Counted from the stretch's first letter, positions 1 to 5,626 are shown. The stretch is DNA of 6,279 nt from an uncultured Eubacteriales bacterium (GCA_900552305.1 URZD01000132.1:1-6279), one strand, 5' to 3'. Translations and numbers: made by a program. Notes: generated by a model not told the origin, from the sequence alone.

Positions 1-1501
1 CCGCAACGGCAACTATGCGGCCGGACTTGTTTATGCCGCCCGATACAAGCTCATCGCCCGCCGCAACGTGCACGGGAACGGATTCGCCCGTTATAGCGGA
101 AAGGTCAACAAAGCTTTCGCCCTCAACAACGGTGCCGTCAAGCGGTATCCTGTCGCCGGGCAGGATTTCGTATCTGTCGCCTGCCTTGGCTTCCTCCGCA
201 TGCTTAACAACGAACTCCCCGTTTTCTTCAAGCCTTACGGTATCGGGCCTAAGGTCAAGCACTTCTTTGATGGAACTCTGTGAACGGCCCACGGCTATGC
301 CCTGCAGCAGCTCGCCTATCCTGTAAAGCAGCATTACCATTACGCCTTCGCCGTAATCGCCAAGCGCTATTGCGCCAATAGTGGCAACGCTCATAAGCAC
401 GTTTTCATCAACTATGTTGCCGTGAAGCAGTCCCTTGAGCGCATTCCAAAGTATTTCCCCGCCAACTATCAAATATGCCGCCAGCAGCACTATCGTCTTT
501 GCTATTCCTTCTAAGAACAATACGCCCACAAGCGTAAGCACGGCGCTTGTAACAATAAATATTATGTCCTTCTTTATATCGTCCGTGCTGTGCGCATGGT
601 CGTGCCCGCAGCCGCAACCGCAGCCACCCGTATTTATCGGTGAGATGTCATTATCTGCGCAGCCCTTCTGCGGCGGGTAAAACTCGTCGAGCGGGAAGCG
701 GATTGTGTTGAACAGCTCGCAGGGGTTCTTCTCTGTTGCGGCGCTGCACTCCTTTTCGGGGATACAGAAGTCCACAGCGTTTATAAGCAGCTCTACGCTT
801 CTTTCAAGGCGTACAATTGTGAACAGACCGAGGGTTACCAGAACTATTTTGCCGTCGTCGCCGATATAAAGCTCATCGTCAAAACAAGCGCAGATGTTTT
901 CGGGGATTGCGAGAAAATGCTCGTTGCAGTCGCAGCAGCAACAGCAATCGTCCTTTGTGATAACCTTTGCGGCAAGGGCGATCGGGTCAACGACCTCGAC
1001 TATCGCGCGCGGCATATTGTGCTGCTGCCATGTGTCCGCCACATTGTCACAGTCGCCCGTGCCCGATTCAAACACCTTTGCGTTGCCCTCCGAGCCGAAA
1101 AGGATAACCTTTTTGTCGAATGTGGTAAGGCCTTCTACCTCAACCGGGCAGGAAACGCCGCGGAAGGCTTCGACCGTTACCTTTATGAAGTATTTTATAT
1201 CTACCGTATAGAAGCCGCGGTTAAACGGAACAGGCTCTACCGTTGTATAGACCCAGATTATCTCCGCGCTCTTTATTTTTACGTTTATTGACCGGTTTAT
1301 TATTTCCTGACCGGAGTTTGTGAAGTACACGCGCGCGTCACGGAGACAGTCGCGGTCCTTGCAGGAATCGTACACCTGGTCGGTGTGTATGCAGACAGGG
1401 TCGCGGAAGCCGCAGCAGCGGCGCTCGCGCCTTTCTTCAATTTCATCGCAGCGGTCGGCAAGCTCTGCCGCTCTCTCTGCTCTTTCAGCTCTATCAATCA
1501 T
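1..1501 (-). CDS. Cys-rich clostridial domain fused to heavy-metal P1B-type ATPase (partial, 3' end outside window)
   Basis: The frame opens at ATG 1501-1499, 7 nt after AGGAGG, and stays open for 500 codons to the window edge. Residues 1-30 are a charged Ala/Glu/Arg helix. Residues about 31-277 form a Cys-rich domain with PVPFNRGFYTV (90-100), KKVILFGSEGN (130-140), a CCCCCDC cluster (186-192) and DFCIPEKEC (244-252), ending FPLDEFYPP (269-277). I recall this pattern as a stand-alone hypothetical protein of Clostridia. A linker with C294, C296, C298, H300, H302 and H304 follows. Then come four likely membrane segments (about 312-330, 332-352, 367-382, 385-401), with DENVLMSVATIGA and GDYGEGVMVMLLY typical of ZntA/CadA-like ATPases, and the actuator domain with PGDRIPLDG (448-456) and TGES (471-474). 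The phosphorylation DKTGT, nucleotide and CPC-type motifs would lie beyond position 1. Inferred role: ATP-driven export of Zn/Cd/Pb-like ions across the inner membrane. No HMA GMxCxxC domain is seen; the Cys-rich part takes its place. The ATPase identity is firm; substrate and the role of the N-terminal domain are inferred. Confidence 0.88.
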   Translation of the reverse strand, partial: MIDRAERAERAAELADRCDEIEERRERRCCGFRDPVCIHTDQVYDSCKDRDCLRDARVYFTNSGQEIINRSINVKIKSAEIIWVYTTVEPVPFNRGFYTVDIKYFIKVTVEAFRGVSCPVEVEGLTTFDKKVILFGSEGNAKVFESGTGDCDNVADTWQQHNMPRAIVEVVDPIALAAKVITKDDCCCCCDCNEHFLAIPENICACFDDELYIGDDGKIVLVTLGLFTIVRLERSVELLINAVDFCIPEKECSAATEKNPCELFNTIRFPLDEFYPPQKGCADNDISPINTGGCGCGCGHDHAHSTDDIKKDIIFIVTSAVLTLVGVLFLEGIAKTIVLLAAYLIVGGEILWNALKGLLHGNIVDENVLMSVATIGAIALGDYGEGVMVMLLYRIGELLQGIAVGRSQSSIKEVLDLRPDTVRLEENGEFVVKHAEEAKAGDRYEILPGDRIPLDGTVVEGESFVDLSAITGESVPVHVAAGDELVSGGINKSGRIVAVA

Positions 1502-1521
1502 TAAAATTCCTCCTGATTTTA
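1502..1521 (-). promoter_or_regulatory. Ribosome binding site of the ATPase fusion, inside a small hairpin
   Basis: Read on the minus strand, AGGAGG (1514-1509) sits 7 nt before the ATG and fixes this start. It lies in the 8-nt loop of a 6-bp stem, TAAAAT (1521-1516) with ATTTTA (1507-1502). The stem is all A-T, so it is weak. It would present the Shine-Dalgarno sequence in a loop rather than hide it. The ribosome binding site is clear; a function for the hairpin is a guess. Confidence 0.8.
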
Positions 1522-1549
1522 GATTTTTTCTATTTTTTCGACTTCACTA

Positions 1550-1577
1550 TATATTATGTCAAATCCTAAAAAGCGTT
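1550..1577 (-). promoter_or_regulatory. Possible promoter of the ATPase fusion gene
   Basis: On the minus strand there is a TTGACA at 1562-1557, but no good -10 box lies 16-18 nt after it. Overlapping it is CATAATATA (1558-1550), which fits the CATANNNTA -10 pattern of sporulation sigma factor K, with an AAC 16 nt upstream (1577-1575). The region is AT-rich, so chance matches are likely. A promoter must lie near here because the gene starts at 1501 and a divergent gene begins on the other side, but the exact element is uncertain. Confidence 0.3.
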
Positions 1578-1593
1578 ACCGCGACCGTCCCGA

Positions 1594-1623
1594 TTAACAA
1601 TTACGCGCCGCACACAGTAAAAT
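1594..1623 (+). promoter_or_regulatory. Sigma-A type promoter for the propeller-like gene
   Basis: TTAACA (1594-1599) and TAAAAT (1618-1623) are separated by 18 nt, each matching the consensus hexamer at five of six bases. The start of transcription would fall near 1630, giving a leader of about 35 nt before the GTG at 1665. The same 163-bp region (1502-1664) must also hold the promoter of the divergent ATPase gene. Confidence 0.55.
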
Positions 1624-1648
1624 ATATATATCAGCATTTTTTAATGAA

Positions 1649-1653
1649 GGGAG
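1649..1653 (+). promoter_or_regulatory. Ribosome binding site deciding a GTG start
   Basis: GGGAG lies 11 nt before GTG 1665. The upstream in-frame ATG at 1644 has only AT-rich sequence before it, with no Shine-Dalgarno, and would be about 14 nt from the predicted transcription start. GTG 1665 is therefore preferred, although the spacing is rather long and ATG 1644 (7 residues more) remains possible. Confidence 0.5.
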
Positions 1654-1664
1654 ATTGTTTATCG

Positions 1665-3218
1665 GTGTTTGCGGATAAAATAATATTAAAGGAAACGGGC
1701 GGAGACAGCGGGCTTTACCTCTGTGCAGAGAACGCGGCGCTTGCGGCGTATGACGTAAGGGGCGGGCGGCTCGGCGGGGCGCAGCTTCTCGGCGGGTGCC
1801 GCGGCTCCGTGTTTGACGCGGTTATTGACGGCGGGAACAATATTCACATACTGCTCGGCGATGATTTCGGAGGAATTACCTATATACAAAGGGATGGCGG
1901 GCGATGGTCGCGCGGGACGCTGCTGAAGGCGCGTGAGAACGGCTCTGCGCGAATCGGCGGAGTGAGCATATTCCGTCAGAATATGCTGCTTTCGGCGGTC
2001 TACACGGTTTTGAGCGACAGCGGAAACATTGTGTGTCATCAGCTTATAAACGGCGGCTCGGGGGAGGTCACTGCGATTGACCGAATCGAGGGCGAGCGCG
2101 TGTTTTCGGTTTTGGACGGCGACGGGAGCATTTGCGTTTTCTACACCTCACACAAGGAGCGAAAATTCGGCTACAGGCGGCTTGCCCGCGGAGCGGCGGA
2201 CTTCGGCGGGTTTACGCCGGTTACGGATGCCGCGGACGTTCGGGAATTTTTTGCGCTGCCCGCGCCGGGGCGAATTTTTCTTTGCTTTAAGGCGGGCAAC
2301 GAAATACGGTTTCGGCGGATAGAATACGGCATTGAGGGCAGCGCGCTCACTCGGGAGGTGGCGCTCACGCGGCGGCACGGCAGCGGATGTCTTTCGCCGC
2401 TCCTTGTCCGCGGCGAAAGGGATATTGAGCTTATGTGGGGGCGCGGAAACGCCGTTTTTTCGAGCATGAGCCTTGGCGGCGGCGAGCGGTGGCAGCGGCT
2501 GACCGAGGAGCGGCTTGAGGGAGCCGCGGAGCTTTACAAGATATGCATTGCAGCGGACGGCGGGTGCCGATATGAAGTCGGCTGCCGCGCAGGAGGACGG
2601 CTTAAAGACTGCCGCGGCGGCGAGATTTTTGTAAAAAACGCCGCCGCTCAAAACGAGGTACGCGCAATCGGCAGCCGCGCGGAAGATTTTGCGGGTATAG
2701 AGCATAAAAATAAATCATATGATGAAATAGAACGGCAAAAGGAGCAGATACGAAAAAAGCTCGGAATAACCGGCGGAAATGATGATTTTGAGGTTGGCGG
2801 CGCGGGCGACAGCAATATGCCGAATCATCGGCACGGCGATACGGACGAAAAAAACGGCGGCAAAACATACCAAAAATATGACGGGGCGGACGGCATGGCG
2901 GACGGGTCAGCAAACCGACAATACGGTGCGAGCGGCAAGGATAATGCAACACGGACTACAGCCCCCACGGGCAACACAGCAAATTTTCAACATATCACTG
3001 CCGACCGCGCCGCAGCGGGTCACCCCCGCGCCGAACGCGCGGCAGCGACAGACTCCGACGCCTCTGCGCGCGGCTCTCAATATGCCGAGGACATTGTACG
3101 GCTCTCGTCTGCCGTTTCGGAGCTTAAATCCGAGCTTGCACGGCTTAAAAGCTACATCAAATTTATAAACGGCAAGAACGGAGCTAAAATTTCGGCAAAA
3201 CATAACAAAAACATATAA
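1665..3218 (+). CDS. Unrecognised protein: beta-propeller-like region, polar linker, C-terminal coiled coil
   Basis: I cannot name this protein. From GTG 1665 it has 517 residues. Residues about 1-325 alternate short hydrophobic strands with Gly/Asp turns, and similar phrases recur: NIHILLGDDFGGITYIQRDG with GGRW (59-81), SICVFYTSHKERKFGYRRL (155-173), RIFLCFKAGNEIRFRRIEYG (203-222), DIELMWGRGNAVFSSMS with GERW (253-276). This spacing resembles the blades of sialidase/BNR-type propellers, an inference from pattern alone. Residues about 350-470 are polar, low-complexity and Gly/Asn/Asp/Ala-rich. Residues 474-501 form a heptad-like helix (EDIVRLSSAVSELKSELARLKSYIKFI), followed by a basic tail. 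There is no signal peptide or membrane segment, so it is probably cytoplasmic. The gene diverges from the ATPase fusion and has its own promoter. An in-frame extension reaches back to 1320, but it overlaps the divergent gene and lacks start signals, so I rejected it. That it is a real gene is likely because the frame is long, stop-free and has codon use like its neighbours. Confidence 0.72.
   Translation: MFADKIILKETGGDSGLYLCAENAALAAYDVRGGRLGGAQLLGGCRGSVFDAVIDGGNNIHILLGDDFGGITYIQRDGGRWSRGTLLKARENGSARIGGVSIFRQNMLLSAVYTVLSDSGNIVCHQLINGGSGEVTAIDRIEGERVFSVLDGDGSICVFYTSHKERKFGYRRLARGAADFGGFTPVTDAADVREFFALPAPGRIFLCFKAGNEIRFRRIEYGIEGSALTREVALTRRHGSGCLSPLLVRGERDIELMWGRGNAVFSSMSLGGGERWQRLTEERLEGAAELYKICIAADGGCRYEVGCRAGGRLKDCRGGEIFVKNAAAQNEVRAIGSRAEDFAGIEHKNKSYDEIERQKEQIRKKLGITGGNDDFEVGGAGDSNMPNHRHGDTDEKNGGKTYQKYDGADGMADGSANRQYGASGKDNATRTTAPTGNTANFQHITADRAAAGHPRAERAAATDSDASARGSQYAEDIVRLSSAVSELKSELARLKSYIKFINGKNGAKISAKHNKNI
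2391..2419. repeat. Perfect 10-bp inverted repeat inside the propeller-like gene
   Basis: CTTTCGCCGC (2391-2400) is the exact reverse complement of GCGGCGAAAG (2410-2419), with a 9-nt loop. The mRNA would form a stable stem in the propeller-like part of the coding region. No U-run follows, so it is not a terminator. Strong Gly/Ala/Arg GGC/GCG codon use makes such stems more likely by chance. Confidence 0.6.
2614..2647. repeat. Perfect 9-bp inverted repeat at the propeller/linker boundary
   Basis: GCGGCGGCG (2614-2622) is the reverse complement of CGCCGCCGC (2639-2647). The 16-nt centre holds a T-run (2626-2630) and an A-run (2633-2638) that could pair further. It encodes residues about 317-328, just where propeller-like sequence gives way to the linker. 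Function unknown; codon bias may explain it. Confidence 0.55.
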
Positions 3219-3238
3219 AAAAATTGTTTGTTTTTTGG

Positions 3239-3267
3239 TTGAAATTTTTCGCGGAATAGTTTATAAT
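3239..3267 (+). promoter_or_regulatory. Sigma-A promoter of the EF-G-like gene
   Basis: TTGAAA (3239-3244), a 17-nt spacer, and a perfect TATAAT (3262-3267). Transcription should start near 3274, giving a leader of about 84 nt. The T-rich stretch after the previous stop codon has no clear hairpin, so I see no convincing terminator for the upstream gene. Confidence 0.8.
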
Positions 3268-3272
3268 ATTGA

Positions 3273-3288
3273 TAAGTCCAACGACTTA
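3273..3288 (+). promoter_or_regulatory. 5'-terminal hairpin of the EF-G-like mRNA leader
   Basis: TAAGTC (3273-3278) and GACTTA (3283-3288) form a perfect 6-bp stem with a CAAC tetraloop. It lies exactly at the predicted 5' end of the transcript. Stems at the very 5' end are known to protect mRNAs from decay; that role here is inferred. As DNA it is also a 16-bp dyad just after the -10 box, so an operator is possible. Confidence 0.45.
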
Positions 3289-3302
3289 CAAAGGAAACTT
3301 AA

Positions 3303-3332
3303 ACGGCTGCGCCAAATCAGGTCGGCTGCCGT
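3303..3332 (+). promoter_or_regulatory. Second hairpin in the EF-G-like leader
   Basis: ACGGC (3303-3307) pairs with GCCGT (3328-3332), and GCC (3311-3313) with GGC (3324-3326), leaving a small internal loop. CGGCTGC also occurs twice as a direct repeat here. It ends 11 nt before the ribosome binding site. It has no U-run and does not match a riboswitch class I know. Confidence 0.3.
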
Positions 3333-3343
3333 AAATAATCAAC

Positions 3344-3350
3344 AGGAGGG
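3344..3350 (+). promoter_or_regulatory. Ribosome binding site deciding a TTG start
   Basis: AGGAGGG lies 7 nt before TTG 3358. The other nearby TTG at 3351 is out of frame and too close. No in-frame ATG lies between the binding site and the conserved GTPase P-loop, so TTG 3358 is the only sensible start. Confidence 0.85.
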
Positions 3351-3357
3351 TTGAAAA

Positions 3358-5421
3358 TTGAAACTGTATGAATCATCTAAAATCAAAAATTTTTGTCTTT
3401 TGGGACACGGCAATTCGGGCAAGACATCTCTTGCGGAGGCTATGCTGTACACGGCCGGCTCTATAGAGAGAATGGGCAGAACTCAGGACGGGAACACCGT
3501 AATGGATTTTGACCCGGAGGAAATAAAGCGCAAGTTTTCGATAAGCACTGCGGTTGCTACCTGCGACTGGAGCGGAACGAAATTTAACATCATTGACACG
3601 CCGGGATATTTTGATTTTGTCGGCGAGGTTCAGGAGGGCGTGCGCGTTGCGGACGCGGCTCTGATAGTGCTGAGCGGTAAATCCGGTCTTACGGTCGGCG
3701 CGGAGAAGGCATGGAAATATGCCGAGGACGCGGGTATACCCAAGATGATTTTTATAAATAAGGTTGACGATGAGCGCGTGAATTACTACGGCGTGCTTGA
3801 ACAGCTCCGCGAAAAGTACGGCAAGCGGATTGCGCCGTTCCAGGTGCCTATAAGAGAGGGCGATACCATAACCGGCTTTGTGAACGTGGTTGAAGGCGAG
3901 GCGCGCAAGTTTGACGGAAACCGCACAATCACCGCGGCTATGCCGGAGGGCATGGACGAGGAAATCGCGCCCGTACGCGAGATGATTAACGAGGCTGTGG
4001 CGGAAAGCTCCGAGGAGCTTATGGAGAAATATTTTGCTGGCGAGCCGTTCACGCCGGAGGAGACTTACGCGGCTCTGCGCGCGGGCGTTGCGGCGGGCGA
4101 CATCGTTCCCGTACTCTGCGGCAGCGCGTACAACAAGCTGGGTATCTCGTCACTAATGAACGCGATAGGCGCGTACTTCCCCGCGTCCGACGCGTCGGAG
4201 GAATTCTTTATCGCAAAGAAGGCTGACGGCAGCGACGCACGGCGCAGGGTATCGGTAAACGACCCGCTTGCGGCATTGGTTTTCAAGACCGTAGCCGACC
4301 CGTATGTCGGCAGACTGTCGTATTTTAAGGTTTATTCGGGAATAATGACTCCCGACACGACCGTTTACAACTCCGTCACGGAGAGCAACGAGCGTATCGG
4401 AAAAATCTATGCTCTTGTCGGCAAAAAGCAGGTCGAGGTCGAAAAGCTGAACGCGGGTGACATCGGCGCGGTTACAAAGCTCGCGAACACCGGCACGGGT
4501 GACACGCTTTGCAGCATTACCGACCGCGTTGTGATTGACGGAATCGATTTTGCAAAACCGAACACAGCTCTTGCGGCAGTGCCGAAGGCTAAGGGTGACG
4601 AGGACAAAATAAGTCAGGGTCTTTCCAAGCTGACAGACGAGGACAAAACCTTTGAGATAGAGAACAACTCCGAAACGCACCAGACGCTTATCCGCGGCAT
4701 GGGCGAGCAGCATATCGACATTCTTGTCAGCAAGCTGAAAAACAAATTCGGCGTTGAGGTCAGCCTGACCGAGCCTAAGGTTGCGTACCGCGAAACGATA
4801 CGCGGCAAAGTTAAGGTCGAGGGCAAGCACAAAAAGCAGTCGGGCGGTCACGGTCAGTACGGACACGTCTGGATTGAGTTTGAGCCGTGCGACAGCGACA
4901 GCCTTGTATTTGAGGAAAAGGTTTTCGGCGGCGCGGTACCCAAGAACTACTTCCCCGCGGTCGAAAAGGGCTTACAGGAGAGCATGAAGCACGGCGTTAT
5001 CGCGGGTTATCCGGTTGTGGGGGTCAAAGCTACACTCCTTGACGGCTCGTATCATCCGGTTGACTCGTCCGAAATGGCGTTCAAGACCGCGGCGTCACTT
5101 GCGTTTAAGGCGGGAATGGAGCAGGCGAAGCCCATACTTCTTGAGCCTATCGGACATCTGAACGTATATGTTCCCGACAGCTACACGGGCGATATAATCG
5201 GCGACATCAACAAGCGGCGCGGTCAGATGCTCGGCATGACTCCGCAGGGTGACGGCATAACGCTGATTGAGGGCGAGGTGCCGATGTCGGAGATGACCTC
5301 GTATTCATCTGATTTGCGCTCCATGACCCAGGCAAAGGGCAGCTTTGAGTTTGCGTTTGAACGCTATCAGGAGGCTCCGCCGCAGGTTGCGGAAAAGATA
5401 GCTGCCGAAAAGGAGCAGTAA
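3358..5421 (+). CDS. fusA: Elongation factor G-like translational GTPase (FusA2/EF-G2 type)
   Basis: This 687-residue protein has the full EF-G layout: GTPase domain (about 1-275), domain II (about 300-395), III (about 408-480), IV (about 481-600) and V (about 600-680). Visible motifs are the P-loop GHGNSGKT (16-23), G3 DTPGY (80-84), G4 NKVD (134-137) and G5 CGSA (254-257). Domain III has RGMGEQHIDILVSKL (446-460). Domain IV has GGHGQYGHVWIEFEP (496-510) and DGSYHPVDSSEMAFK (562-576), as in EF-G. It would move tRNA and mRNA through the ribosome using GTP. The P-loop wording, the RMGRTQDGNTVMDFDPEE switch region and Tyr instead of His at 84 point to the EF-G-like/EF-G2 branch rather than canonical FusA, which has GHIDAGKT and DTPGH. 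A canonical fusA usually sits beside rpsL, rpsG and tuf; this gene stands alone, which fits a paralogue. The paralogue's exact role is not settled. It starts with TTG and has its own promoter and leader. The symbol fusA is used in the broad sense. Confidence 0.93.
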   Translation: MKLYESSKIKNFCLLGHGNSGKTSLAEAMLYTAGSIERMGRTQDGNTVMDFDPEEIKRKFSISTAVATCDWSGTKFNIIDTPGYFDFVGEVQEGVRVADAALIVLSGKSGLTVGAEKAWKYAEDAGIPKMIFINKVDDERVNYYGVLEQLREKYGKRIAPFQVPIREGDTITGFVNVVEGEARKFDGNRTITAAMPEGMDEEIAPVREMINEAVAESSEELMEKYFAGEPFTPEETYAALRAGVAAGDIVPVLCGSAYNKLGISSLMNAIGAYFPASDASEEFFIAKKADGSDARRRVSVNDPLAALVFKTVADPYVGRLSYFKVYSGIMTPDTTVYNSVTESNERIGKIYALVGKKQVEVEKLNAGDIGAVTKLANTGTGDTLCSITDRVVIDGIDFAKPNTALAAVPKAKGDEDKISQGLSKLTDEDKTFEIENNSETHQTLIRGMGEQHIDILVSKLKNKFGVEVSLTEPKVAYRETIRGKVKVEGKHKKQSGGHGQYGHVWIEFEPCDSDSLVFEEKVFGGAVPKNYFPAVEKGLQESMKHGVIAGYPVVGVKATLLDGSYHPVDSSEMAFKTAASLAFKAGMEQAKPILLEPIGHLNVYVPDSYTGDIIGDINKRRGQMLGMTPQGDGITLIEGEVPMSEMTSYSSDLRSMTQAKGSFEFAFERYQEAPPQVAEKIAAEKEQ

Positions 5422-5464
5422 AGCGAATTTTGATAAAGCAGGCAAACTTCTCATAATTAGGTAG

Positions 5465-5493
5465 TTGCAAAAAATATAATAACGTGCTATAAT
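5465..5493 (+). promoter_or_regulatory. Sigma-A promoter of the pyrophosphatase gene, overlapping a terminator
   Basis: TTGCAA (5465-5470), a 17-nt spacer, and a perfect TATAAT (5488-5493). Transcription should start near 5500. The last three bases of the -10 box are also the first bases of the 5' arm of the terminator hairpin, so transcripts begun here lack half of that arm. The leader to ATG 5638 would be about 138 nt. Confidence 0.72.
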
Positions 5494-5553
5494 AGGGTAA
5501 AAGCCGACAAGGAAAACGGTTCAAAGCCGCGGCTTTTACCCTATTTTTATTTA
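5491..5553 (+). terminator. Intrinsic terminator after the EF-G-like gene
   Basis: AATAGGGTAAAAGCCG (5491-5506) and CGGCTTTTACCCTATT (5530-5545) form a perfect 16-bp stem with a 23-nt loop, followed by TTTATTTATA. Transcripts coming from the EF-G-like gene would form the whole stem next to a U-rich tail and stop. The loop is large for a terminator and contains a weak inner hairpin (CGG 5517-5519 with CCG 5527-5529). On the minus strand the tail is poorer, so it acts mainly in the plus direction. Confidence 0.75.
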
Positions 5554-5566
5554 TATAAGGAAAGAT

Positions 5567-5584
5567 TGTGATTTTTTAATCACA
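5567..5584 (+). promoter_or_regulatory. 18-bp dyad in the pyrophosphatase leader (operator or RNA hairpin)
   Basis: TGTGATT (5567-5573), TTTT, AATCACA (5578-5584): a perfect 7-bp inverted repeat with a tetraloop. As RNA it is a short stem without a U-run. As DNA it has half sites like those of Crp/Fnr regulators, but with 8 bp rather than 6 bp between TGTGA and TCACA. It lies 53 nt before the start codon and about 67 nt after the predicted transcription start. Which form matters is unknown. Confidence 0.4.
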
Positions 5585-5626
5585 GGGCATATCGGACTTG
5601 GTTTCCGTGCGCCTAATATAAAACAC

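Noticed and set aside
408..617. Minus-strand frame of 69 codons as a separate small gene
   Set aside because: It is an offset frame of the ATPase-fusion gene; the conserved ATPase residues are in the other frame.
630..655. Separate start for the ATPase at a minus-strand ATG preceded by AGAAGGG
   Set aside because: That ATG is out of frame with the ATPase and meets a stop after five codons. No in-frame start lies between the Cys-rich domain and the first membrane segment.
15..1291. Several plus-strand open frames within 1-1291
   Set aside because: They are antisense to the continuous minus-strand coding frame, lack ribosome binding sites and encode Ser/Thr/Ala-rich low-complexity sequence typical of shadows.
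1320..1664. In-frame upstream extension of the propeller-like gene to 1320
   Set aside because: It overlaps the divergent ATPase-fusion gene for about 180 nt, has no ribosome binding site at its ATG, and lies upstream of the predicted promoter at 1594-1623.
2148..3203. Long minus-strand open frames opposite the propeller-like gene
   Set aside because: They are rich in Arg, Pro and Ala as expected from the complement of a GC-rich gene, and they have no binding sites or recognisable motifs.
4153..4866. 237-codon minus-strand frame opposite the EF-G-like gene
   Set aside because: It lies fully within a gene of certain identity and shows no family features; it is a complement-strand artefact.
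5499..5545. tRNA-like element suggested by GGTTCAAAGCC and a pairing acceptor-like stem
   Set aside because: The stretch is only about 45 nt, with no D-arm or anticodon arm, and the T-arm-like stem has just three pairs. A terminator explains it better.
5567..5584. Classical CRP site
   Set aside because: The spacing between TGTGA and TCACA is 8 rather than 6, and cAMP-CRP control is not expected in this kind of clostridium.
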